64,000 bases of DNA from Nocardia carnea NBRC 14403 (GTDB lineage: Bacteria > Actinomycetota > Actinomycetes > Mycobacteriales > Mycobacteriaceae): NCBI RefSeq assembly GCF_000308515.1, contig NZ_BAFV01000056.1:62001-126000 (forward strand). The letters are read 5' to 3'. Below are positions 24,341-32,203 of this stretch, piece after piece. The notes beneath the pieces were generated by a model. That model saw only the letters and a list, made by a program, of their open reading frames with translations. It was not told where the DNA came from and did no database searches. Position numbers and translations under genes: made by a program. Position 1 is the stretch's first letter; each line of letters starts with the position of its first letter.

Positions 24341-26830
24341 AGCGTGAGCGAGTCCAGCGAGACCCGGGTCTACGGGATACGGCACCACGGTCCGGGCTCG
24401 GCTCGCTCGCTGCGCTCGGCGCTCGAGGAGTTCCGGCCGGATATGGTCTTGATCGAGGGGCCGGCGGACGCGGACCCGCTGGTCCCGCATATAGCCGCCG
24501 ATACGATGGAACCGCCGGTCGCGTTACTGGGTTACGTTGCCGACGAACCGGCGCGCGCGGCGTTCTGGCCGTATGCGGTGTTCTCCCCGGAATGGCAGGC
24601 ACTGCGTTACGCCGTCGGAAACGGTGTACCGGTGCGGTTCTGCGACCTGCCCGCAGCGATCGCATTGGCCGTCGAAGACCGCGGTGGGGGCCGGGACGCC
24701 CTCGCCGAACTCGCTGCCGCGGGCGGTTATGACGATGCGGAACGCTGGTGGGATGCCGTGGTCGAATCGAGCACCGACGCCGGAACGTTCCCCGCCATCA
24801 CCGAGGCCATGGCGGCCCTGCGCGACACCGCTCTCACCGAGCCGCCTTCCGATATCTCCGGGGCCGAGCCGAGCAAAGCGGCTGACGAATCGGCCACCAC
24901 CGCAACACGAGAACTACACCATCCGAACGGCACAAACGATGCGCATCACTCCGTCGGAGCAGCGGACGGACGCACCGTTCCCGGCGCAGGGGCGGACGCG
25001 GGCGCAAGCGGCGAATCTCCCGTTCCCGAGGCAGACAAAACACTCCATCCGGTCGATGTGCCCGACGATCCCGCCGACCTGTCACCGCGGGTCACCGACG
25101 ATGCCGCAGAAGACGGCAGCGGAGTCGACGCCGGCCCTGACCCGCTGGTTCTCGATCGCCACACTCTTGTCCGCGAGGCCCATATGCGACAGGTGCTGCG
25201 GCAGGCCCGCAAGGACGGTGCCCGGCGGATCGCTGTCGTGTGCGGCGCGTGGCATGCTCCCGCCTTGTGCGATCCACTGGGCCCCGCGAATGCCGATCAG
25301 CGCCTGCTGAAAGGGCTTCCGAAGGTCAAGGCGAAGCTGACCTGGGTGCCGTGGACGCATTCCCGTCTCGCCGCGGCGACCGGCTACGGTGCGGGTGTCA
25401 CCTCCCCCGGCTGGTACCACCATCTGTTCGCCACCACCGAGCATCCGATCGCATCCTGGCTCACCAAGGTCGCGCGTCTGCTGCGCGGTCATGACCTGCC
25501 GGTGTCCAGTGCCCATATCATCGAGGCCGTCCGGCTGGCGGAAACCCTTGCTGCGCTGCGCTCGCGACCGCTGGCGGGGCTTTCCGAGGTCACCGAGGCA
25601 ACCCGGGCGGTGCTGTGCGAGGGCGACGATACGGTGTTGCGGCTGGTCGGTGCGGAACTCGTGGTGGGTGAGGCCCTCGGGGCCGTTCCGGCCGAAACGC
25701 CCACCGTGCCGTTGGAGGCCGATCTACGCGCCCAAGCGCGCTCGCTGCGACTGAAACAGGAGGCGCTGTCGCGAACCCTGGACCTGGATCTGCGCAAGGA
25801 CCGCGATATCGCCAAATCGCGGCTGCTGCATCGGCTGCGGCTGCTCGAGGTGCACTGGGGTGTTCCCGGCGCGTCCGGATCCACCGGAACATTCCGGGAG
25901 GCCTGGGAACTGCGCTGGGAACCGGAGTTCGCGGTCCGGGTGATCGAGGCGTCGCGCTGGGGTACCACTGTGCAGGCGGCCGCAGAGGCGAAGATCCTCG
26001 ATACGGCCGGCCGGGACGACAGCGGTGTCACCGAGCTGACCGATGCCCTGGAATTCGCGCTGCTGGCCGAGCTACCGGGTGCCCTCGACGGCCTGATCCG
26101 CCGGCTCGGTTCCGCGGCCGCGATCGATCACGACATCACGCACCTGCTCGCCGCGCTACCGGGTGTGCTGCGCACCCTGCGCTACGGCGATGTGCGCGGA
26201 ACCGATACCTCGGCATTGGCCCAGGTCGCCGACAGCATGCTCGTGCGGATCTGCGCCGGTCTCCCGGCGGCGGTCACGGGGCTCGGCGACGATACGGCCG
26301 CCGCTCTGCGCGCACAGCTCGATGGGTTGAACACCGCGATACACACCCGTGACGACACGGAATCCACCGAACGCTGGCTGGCGGCACTGGCGCGGCTGGC
26401 GGACCGTTCGGATATCCACGGGATGCTGGCCGGCCGAGTGGTCCGGCTGCTCTGCGATGCCGGCCGGTTCGAATCCGACGAGGCCTCCCGCAGGCTGGCC
26501 GCCGCACTGTCGATCGGCAATACCGCGGCCGCGAAGGCCGCGTGGGTGGACGGTTTCGTCGGTGGCCGGGGGCTGGTGCTGGTTCACGACCGGGCCCTGC
26601 TGCGTCTGGTCGACGACTGGCTGGCCGGGCTCACCGGCGATCAGTTCATGGAAGTGGTGCCGCTGCTGCGCCGTACCTTCGGCGCTTTCGAGTCCGGGGA
26701 GCGCCGGGCCATCGGGTCGGCGGTCCGCGATACCGGCCCGGGCGTGCCCGCCGCGCGCGCCGAGATCGATTCCGAACGCGGTGCGCTCGTATTACGGGCC
26801 GTCGCAGACATTTTGGGGGTTCCGGCATGA
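24236..26830 (+). CDS. DUF5682 family protein
   Basis: 864 residues. The family signature VYGIRHHGPGSARSLRSALE starts near residue 44, followed by the acidic-site strand MVLIEGPADAD. A second conserved piece, IAVVCGAWHAPAL near 330, is reminiscent of TraB/ChaN-type folds. Residues ~205-300 are a low-complexity acidic insert unlike the flanks. YehM of E. coli is, to my knowledge, the family member partnered with YehL. The ATG overlaps the MoxR stop (ATGA), but the first ~40 codons contain a 30-bp duplication with a second ATG at 24311, so the functional start may be later. The stop overlaps the VWA ATG (ATGA). Function unknown. Confidence 0.85.
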   Translation: MSESGPEAEAERNHAGPSVIRNQHSMSESGPEAEASVSESSETRVYGIRHHGPGSARSLRSALEEFRPDMVLIEGPADADPLVPHIAADTMEPPVALLGYVADEPARAAFWPYAVFSPEWQALRYAVGNGVPVRFCDLPAAIALAVEDRGGGRDALAELAAAGGYDDAERWWDAVVESSTDAGTFPAITEAMAALRDTALTEPPSDISGAEPSKAADESATTATRELHHPNGTNDAHHSVGAADGRTVPGAGADAGASGESPVPEADKTLHPVDVPDDPADLSPRVTDDAAEDGSGVDAGPDPLVLDRHTLVREAHMRQVLRQARKDGARRIAVVCGAWHAPALCDPLGPANADQRLLKGLPKVKAKLTWVPWTHSRLAAATGYGAGVTSPGWYHHLFATTEHPIASWLTKVARLLRGHDLPVSSAHIIEAVRLAETLAALRSRPLAGLSEVTEATRAVLCEGDDTVLRLVGAELVVGEALGAVPAETPTVPLEADLRAQARSLRLKQEALSRTLDLDLRKDRDIAKSRLLHRLRLLEVHWGVPGASGSTGTFREAWELRWEPEFAVRVIEASRWGTTVQAAAEAKILDTAGRDDSGVTELTDALEFALLAELPGALDGLIRRLGSAAAIDHDITHLLAALPGVLRTLRYGDVRGTDTSALAQVADSMLVRICAGLPAAVTGLGDDTAAALRAQLDGLNTAIHTRDDTESTERWLAALARLADRSDIHGMLAGRVVRLLCDAGRFESDEASRRLAAALSIGNTAAAKAAWVDGFVGGRGLVLVHDRALLRLVDDWLAGLTGDQFMEVVPLLRRTFGAFESGERRAIGSAVRDTGPGVPAARAEIDSERGALVLRAVADILGVPA

Positions 26831-28005
26831 CCAGCACCGCAGCACACCCGGCCGCGGATGAGGAGCGGTTGCGCCGGTGGCGCCTCGTTCTCGGCGCTGC
26901 GGCCGAACCCGCGCTCGGCGAGCTCACCGGAGCCGACGATGCGGCCGTCGACAAGGCGCTGGGGGCTGTGTACGACGCGAAGCGCGGGGGCGGCCGGTCG
27001 GGCGGTGACCGGTCCGGTGGCCTCGGCGGATCGGCACCACGGGTGGCTCGCTGGCTCGGCGATATCCGCACGTATTTCCCGTCGACCGTGGTCGAGGTGA
27101 TGCAGCGGGATGCGGTGGACCGGCTGGGCCTCACCCAGTTGCTGCTCGAACCCGAACTCATGGAGGCGGTCGAACCCGACGTTCATCTGGTCGGCACGCT
27201 GCTCAGCCTGAACCGGGTGATTCCGGAGACCACCAAATCGACCGCCCGGATGGTGGTGGGCAAGGTCGTGAAGGAAATCGAGGAGCGGATCGCCACCCGC
27301 ACCGTCGCCGCGGTGAGCGGGGCACTCAACCGGGCGACCCGCACCTCCCGGCCCAAACCCCGCGATATCGACTTCGATCGCACCATCCGCAAGAACCTCG
27401 CGAACTATCTGCCCGAGCAGCGCACCATCATCGCCGAACATCTGGTCGGGTACGGCCGGCGGTCGCAGGCGGTGCACCGTGATGTGATCCTGGCCATCGA
27501 TCAATCCGGGTCGATGGCGTCCAGCGTCGTGTATTCCTCGGTGTTCGGTGCGGTCCTGGCTTCTATGCGCGCGCTGCGCACCTCGCTGGTGGTTTTCGAT
27601 ACCGAGGTCGTCGATCTCACCGATAAGCTCAGCGATCCGGTCGATGTGCTGTTCGGTACCCAGCTCGGCGGCGGCACCTATATCAATCGCGCCATCGCCT
27701 ATTGCGAGTCGCTCATCACCCGCCCCACCGACAGTTTGTTCTTCCTCATCTCGGATCTCTACGAGGGCGGCGTCCGCGAGGAGATGCTGCGCCGGATCAA
27801 CGCGATGAAGGAAGCCGGGGTGCAGGTGGTGGTGCTGCTGGCGCTCTCCGACGACGGCGCCCCCTCCTACGATCGCGAGAACGCCGCCGCATTGGCCGCG
27901 CTCGGCGTTCCCGCGTTCGCCTGCACTCCGGACCGCTTCCCGGACCTCCTGGCCGAAGCCCTCAACCGCGGCGACCTCCGCCACTGGGCCACCGATCGGA
28001 CGTAA
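26827..28005 (+). CDS. VWA domain protein (YehP-like)
   Basis: 392 residues. The C-terminal von Willebrand A domain has an intact metal-ion-dependent adhesion site: DQSGSM (residues 224-229), the threonine in GGGTYI near 282 and the aspartate in LISDLYEGG near 307. The N-terminal ~210 residues are a conserved non-VWA region (FPSTVVEVMQRDAV, LPEQRTIIAEHL). VWA proteins of this type are the usual partners of MoxR ATPases. The ATG overlaps the DUF5682 stop (ATGA). Last gene of the operon. Confidence 0.93.
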   Translation: MTSTAAHPAADEERLRRWRLVLGAAAEPALGELTGADDAAVDKALGAVYDAKRGGGRSGGDRSGGLGGSAPRVARWLGDIRTYFPSTVVEVMQRDAVDRLGLTQLLLEPELMEAVEPDVHLVGTLLSLNRVIPETTKSTARMVVGKVVKEIEERIATRTVAAVSGALNRATRTSRPKPRDIDFDRTIRKNLANYLPEQRTIIAEHLVGYGRRSQAVHRDVILAIDQSGSMASSVVYSSVFGAVLASMRALRTSLVVFDTEVVDLTDKLSDPVDVLFGTQLGGGTYINRAIAYCESLITRPTDSLFFLISDLYEGGVREEMLRRINAMKEAGVQVVVLLALSDDGAPSYDRENAAALAALGVPAFACTPDRFPDLLAEALNRGDLRHWATDRT

Positions 28006-28235
28006 CTCAACGGTCCACCCTCAGCGGCACAAACACCAGGCCCCACGGGGTGGCCGAACATTCGGGGCGATACGACTATGCCGGGAAGACACTGGCCGCG
28101 GCCGGGTCCGCGGTCCATGTGGGCCACGGTGAATCCGCACGAATCGGCGCCCCGGCCAACCTCGGTTCGATCGACGATGCCGCGGACAACTCGGGAGCCC
28201 CTCGATTTCGGTGCATCCGGACGGTCACACCGGAC

Positions 28236-28358
28236 GGTTCGGGGCCCGTCTCGTTCTGGAGCGACAGAGCGGGGGAGCGAAGCGGAGGAGCGGCGGAGTG
28301 AAGAACGAGACCCATGGGGCCCCGAACCTCGCGACGCCGAAGGCGGCGCCATAAACAC
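28236..28358. repeat. Structured palindromic intergenic element, variant copy 4
   Basis: Same architecture as copies 1-3 but with unrelated arm and apex sequence. Left arm GGTTCGGGGCCC (28236-28247) then TCTCGTTCT (28249-28257). Right arm AGAACGAGA (28302-28310), a 6-nt bulge, then GGGCCCCGAACC (28317-28328). A second hairpin follows (GCGACGCC, loop GAA, GGCGGCGC; 28331-28349) and then ATAAACACA. It lies in the 356-bp convergent gap between the VWA gene and the ABC permease and ends four bases before the permease stop codon. The rest of the gap (28006-28235) holds nothing recognisable. Confidence 0.75.
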
Positions 28359-28361
28359 ACC

Positions 28362-30890
28362 TCAGATATCGGCGATAGCGGCCAGTGGTGGGGTGCGGGC
28401 GGCACGCACGGCGGGCCAGAGCGCGGCCAGCACACCCACCACCGCGGAACCGATCAACATGTACACCAGCTGATCCCACGGCACCGCGATCTGGTCCAGG
28501 CCGAGATCGCGCAGGGTGCGCAGGAATCCGACTCCGAGCCCGAGTCCGAGCACCGCACCGACGAGTGCGCCGAAGACCGCGATGAGCATGGATTCCAGAT
28601 AGATGGTGCGCCGGACCTGCGAACGCTGGGTGCCGACCGCGCGCAACATACCGATTTCGCGTCGTCGCTCCACCACCGACAGCGCGAGTGTATTGACGAT
28701 CCCGAGTACCGCGATCACCACTGCCAGGGCGAGCAGGCCGTACAGAATCGCCAGCATATTGTTGATCTGCTTCGCGTTCTCGCCCTTGAATTGCTCGCGA
28801 TCCTGCACCTGGACGATCACGAATTCCTCGGTGGCCCGTTCCAGATCGGTCCGCATCGCGGCCAGATCGGCATCGGGCGCCGCCTTGATCAGCACCGCGG
28901 CCTCGGTCCGCATGGATACCGGCATCGCCTTCTCGTAGACCGCGGTCGGTACGATCAGCGGCCCCAGTACCTGCGAATCCGCGTACACACCGGATACGGT
29001 CAGCGGGATTTCGGCGCCGCCCAGGGTGTTGATCACCAGCTGTTCGCCGGCGCCGACCCCGTGTTCGGTCGCTTCGTCCTCGCTGAGCAGAATGTCCGAA
29101 TCACCCAGCGATGCTGTGCCGCTGAGTATTTCGATATTCACGACCTGTTCGAGCGGGCCGTCCGGCGAGGTGCCGAATTCGTCGTCGTCGCCGATCTTCA
29201 GCGCTACCCCGCGTAGTCCGACGACGTCGGCAGCCGCGGGTACCTTTTCCCGGACCGCGTCGCTCGCGCCGGCCGGTACACCCATCATCGGTGGCCCGGC
29301 GAGGACATAGTCGGCTTCCACGCCTTGATCGACGAGCCGGGAGATGCTGACCTTCGCCGATTCGCCCAGCATTCCGATTGCCGTGACCAGCATCAGTCCG
29401 AGGGTCAGTGCGAAGGCGGTCGCCGCGGTGCGCCGCGGATTGCGGATCGCATTGTTGCGCGCCATCTGCCCGATCGGACCGAACGGCCGGATCAGCCAGC
29501 CCAGAGCAGCCAGTACGGGCCGCGACAATGCCGGGGCGGCGAACAGTACGGCGAGGATCAGCGCCAGCGCGCCGACCCCGACGACCGCCGCGGCGCCGCC
29601 CCCGGTGTTCCGTGAACCGAGCACCACCAGCACCACACCCGCGACCGCGAGAACCGCGCCCGCGATCGTGCGCCCCCGCAGCGAATCGCCGGCGGAGGCG
29701 AATTCTTCGCGCATCGCCTGCACCGGCGGAATCCGGGAGGCTCGCCGGGCCGGTGCGTATGCGCTCACCACGGTCACCAGCAACCCGACCGCGAAGGCCA
29801 CCAGTACCGTGCGCGGCAGTACGGCCATGGTCCCGGTCGGCAGGCCGAGGTCGAAGGCATTCAGCACCGCGGCCAATCCGTAGGCGAGCGCGATACCCGC
29901 GAGCAGCCCGAGCAGGCTGCCGATAACACCGACGATCAACGCTTCGGCGACCACCGAGCGGCCGACCTGCCCGCGGCCGGCGCCCACGGCGCGTAACAGT
30001 GCCAGTTCCCGCAGTCGCTGCGCCACCAGCATGGAGAAGGTGTTGTAGATGATGAAGGTGCCGACGATCAGCGCGATGGCGCCGAACGCGAGCAGGAAGT
30101 AGTTCAGGAAGTTCAGTGCCTCGGAGATCTCGGCCTTCATCTCCGCGCGGACCTGGTCGCCGTTCTGCGCCTTGTAGTCCGGGTAAAGCATGGACAGCTG
30201 GTCGCGCAGCGTATCGCCGGGGACACCTTCGGCCGCGATATCGAGATAGGCGACGTGCGTACCGTCGGTGAACAGGTCCCTGGCCTGGTCCTCGGTGAAC
30301 TGCACCCCGATGAAACCGCCGGTATCGGTGGCCGGGGCGTAGAGCCCGGTGACGGTGACATCGATCGGACCGGGGTGAGAGGGCACCAGCACCTTGGTGC
30401 GATCCCCCACGGCGAGACCCGCGCTTTCGGCGGCGCCGGTATTGAGCGCGACCTGCCCCGGTTCGGCCGGCGGTACGCCCGCGACGAACGGGTCCGGTTG
30501 GGCAACCGATCGCTCGGGCGGTAGATAGGCCAGACCGAAGCTCGGTGCCCCGCCGGTCTGCACGGCTTTTTCGCCGGCCGGGTCGAGCAGCACCACCGAA
30601 CCTTCGATACCGGGCGCCACGGTCCGGACCCCGTCCATGGCGGCCACATCATCGGCCACGTCCTGCGGGATACCGGGAGACTGGCGTTCCTCGGGACTCA
30701 ACCGGACGTCCACCCCGGCGGCCTCATTGGCGAAGATCCCGTCGAAGGTGCGCTGCAGCGTATCGGTGAAGACAAAAGAGCCCGCGATGAATGCGGTTCC
30801 GAGCACCACGGACAGCAGCGTGAGCGCCAGCCGGACCTTGTGTGCGGCGAGATTGCGCAGGGCAACCGTGCGCATCGGGTGTGCGGCCAC
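28362..30890 (-). CDS. ABC transporter permease with two FtsX domains
   Basis: 842-residue inner-membrane protein of the MacB/LolC-E type, which extracts or exports lipids, lipoproteins or peptides using an ATPase partner. An N-terminal helix (about 20-40) is followed by a large outer domain. The first FtsX domain has helices near 265-290, 310-340 and 355-380; helices near 410 and 450 and a second outer domain follow. The second FtsX domain (about 720-835) ends in three helices. Start is GTG at 30890 with GGAG 8 nt upstream; an ATG at 30875 is the alternative. The ATPase gene lies 73 bp upstream on the same strand. Confidence 0.92.
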   Translation of the reverse strand: MAAHPMRTVALRNLAAHKVRLALTLLSVVLGTAFIAGSFVFTDTLQRTFDGIFANEAAGVDVRLSPEERQSPGIPQDVADDVAAMDGVRTVAPGIEGSVVLLDPAGEKAVQTGGAPSFGLAYLPPERSVAQPDPFVAGVPPAEPGQVALNTGAAESAGLAVGDRTKVLVPSHPGPIDVTVTGLYAPATDTGGFIGVQFTEDQARDLFTDGTHVAYLDIAAEGVPGDTLRDQLSMLYPDYKAQNGDQVRAEMKAEISEALNFLNYFLLAFGAIALIVGTFIIYNTFSMLVAQRLRELALLRAVGAGRGQVGRSVVAEALIVGVIGSLLGLLAGIALAYGLAAVLNAFDLGLPTGTMAVLPRTVLVAFAVGLLVTVVSAYAPARRASRIPPVQAMREEFASAGDSLRGRTIAGAVLAVAGVVLVVLGSRNTGGGAAAVVGVGALALILAVLFAAPALSRPVLAALGWLIRPFGPIGQMARNNAIRNPRRTAATAFALTLGLMLVTAIGMLGESAKVSISRLVDQGVEADYVLAGPPMMGVPAGASDAVREKVPAAADVVGLRGVALKIGDDDEFGTSPDGPLEQVVNIEILSGTASLGDSDILLSEDEATEHGVGAGEQLVINTLGGAEIPLTVSGVYADSQVLGPLIVPTAVYEKAMPVSMRTEAAVLIKAAPDADLAAMRTDLERATEEFVIVQVQDREQFKGENAKQINNMLAILYGLLALAVVIAVLGIVNTLALSVVERRREIGMLRAVGTQRSQVRRTIYLESMLIAVFGALVGAVLGLGLGVGFLRTLRDLGLDQIAVPWDQLVYMLIGSAVVGVLAALWPAVRAARTPPLAAIADI

Positions 30891-30963
30891 TATCGGGTCT
30901 CCTGTGTCGTCCGGGGAGACCCTGCACCCCGGTCGGTCCGGCGAATGGCAGCGCGAGGGTGAT

Positions 30964-31734
30964 TCACCGGGCCTCCAGCGCCTTCATCCGGTCCAGCACG
31001 GTCTCGGCGGTCGGATCGCGCATTTCGTCGACGATACGGCCGTCGGCCAGGAAGATCACCCGGTCCGCGTACGCGGCGGCGGCGGGTTCGTGGGTGACGA
31101 TGACAACGGTCTGGCCGAATTCGTCCACCGCGGCCCGCAGAATCGACAGCACCTCACCGGAGGATCGTGAATCCAGATTGCCGGTCGGCTCGTCACCGAA
31201 GATGATCTCCGGTTTGCCTGCCAGCGCCCGCGCACACGCGACCCGCTGTTGCTGCCCACCGGACAGTTCGCTGGGCCGGTGGCCGAGCCGGTCCTCCAAG
31301 CCCAGTCGCTTCAGTACCGTCGCCAGCCATTCCGACTCGGGCGGGCGGCCGGCGATATCGAGCGGCAGGGTGATGTTCTCCAGCGCCGTCAGCGTCGGGA
31401 CCAGGTTGAACGCCTGGAAGACGAACCCGATCCGGTCCCGCCGCAGGGCCGTCATCTCCTTGTCGGAGAGGTCGGTGAGTTCGGTATCGCCGATCCGCAC
31501 CTGCCCCGAACTCGCCGCGTCCAACCCGGCCAGACAGTGCATGAGTGTGGATTTACCCGAACCGGACGGCCCCATGATGGCGGTGAATTCCCCGCGAGCG
31601 AAATCGACCGATACCGCGTCGAGGGCCGTGACCCGGGTTTCCCCGGACCCGTAGACCTTCGTGAGTTCGAGGGCACCGGCAGCGACGGCGGACCCGGGAC
31701 CGGCCGAATCCGTATCGACAGCATGAGCAGTCAT
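30964..31734 (-). CDS. ABC transporter ATP-binding protein (LolD/MacB type)
   Basis: 256 residues. Walker A GPSGSGKST at residues 55-63, Q-loop VFQAFNL, signature LSGGQQQR near 160, Walker B IIFGDEPTGNLD, and the H-loop histidine in VTHEP. The short N-terminal tail and absence of membrane segments fit a stand-alone ATPase that pairs with the downstream FtsX permease. Start taken at the ATG at 31734, just before family-like sequence; the longer frame upstream reads through the repeat region and is not coding. Substrate unknown. Confidence 0.93.
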   Translation of the reverse strand: MTAHAVDTDSAGPGSAVAAGALELTKVYGSGETRVTALDAVSVDFARGEFTAIMGPSGSGKSTLMHCLAGLDAASSGQVRIGDTELTDLSDKEMTALRRDRIGFVFQAFNLVPTLTALENITLPLDIAGRPPESEWLATVLKRLGLEDRLGHRPSELSGGQQQRVACARALAGKPEIIFGDEPTGNLDSRSSGEVLSILRAAVDEFGQTVVIVTHEPAAAAYADRVIFLADGRIVDEMRDPTAETVLDRMKALEAR

Positions 31735-32057
31735 GAGTCCAGTCTGTCGGGCGGCGCTCGCTCGCGCCATCCGGGATACCCCTGACCCGGAGTGCCGCAT
31801 CGTCGTCCTCTGGTAGCGGGGCGCATCACCCGACGCCTTCGAGCAGCCCGACCGCGAGGCGTCTGCGTCACTCTTTCGCGGCAGCCCCACACATGTCCCA
31901 CGTGCCCAGCGGCACCGCCGAGTCCAGCGAGGCCACAGAAAACCCAGCGCAACCAACGGCGCCAAGCCCAGCCAGCCCCCGGAAAAGCCCAGCGCAGCCG
32001 ACGACAACGCCGAGTTCAGCAAGGTTCCTCGAAAGACCCAACGCAACCAACGGCGGT
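31735..32057. repeat. Gap with degenerate repeat-leader fragments
   Basis: No gene is seen. Between about 31908 and 32057 there are several degraded pieces of the palindromic-repeat leader and connector: GCCGAGTCCAGCGAGGCC (~31918), GCAACCAACGGCG (~31950), GCCGAGTTCAGCAAGG (~32010) and GCAACCAACGGCG (~32044). They lead into the full copy 3. The pattern looks like repeated partial duplication of one element. The ATPase promoter must also lie here. Confidence 0.65.
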
Positions 32058-32203
32058 GCCGAGTTCAGCGAGGCCCTGCAAGGTTTTGGCCCGTCCCTGC
32101 TGTCAGTGCTCGATGCGACGCGGCGAAGCCGCGAGTGTCGAGTGCTGACAGCAGGGACCAAGGGGGGCCGAAACCCGCGGCGCCGCAGACGCCGCCAAAA
32201 TTA
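32058..32203. repeat. Structured palindromic intergenic repeat, copy 3
   Basis: Leader GCCGAGTTCAGCGAGGCCC at 32058-32076. Left arm 32082-32113, right arm 32138-32175, apex as in copies 1 and 2 with two substitutions (GCGACGCGGCGAAG). Second hairpin at 32177-32195. The stem reads TGTCAG where copy 2 has TGTCCG, and the opposite arm has changed to match, so pairing is kept. The end of the element runs into the stop codon of the protein kinase (TAA at 32203-32201). Confidence 0.87.
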
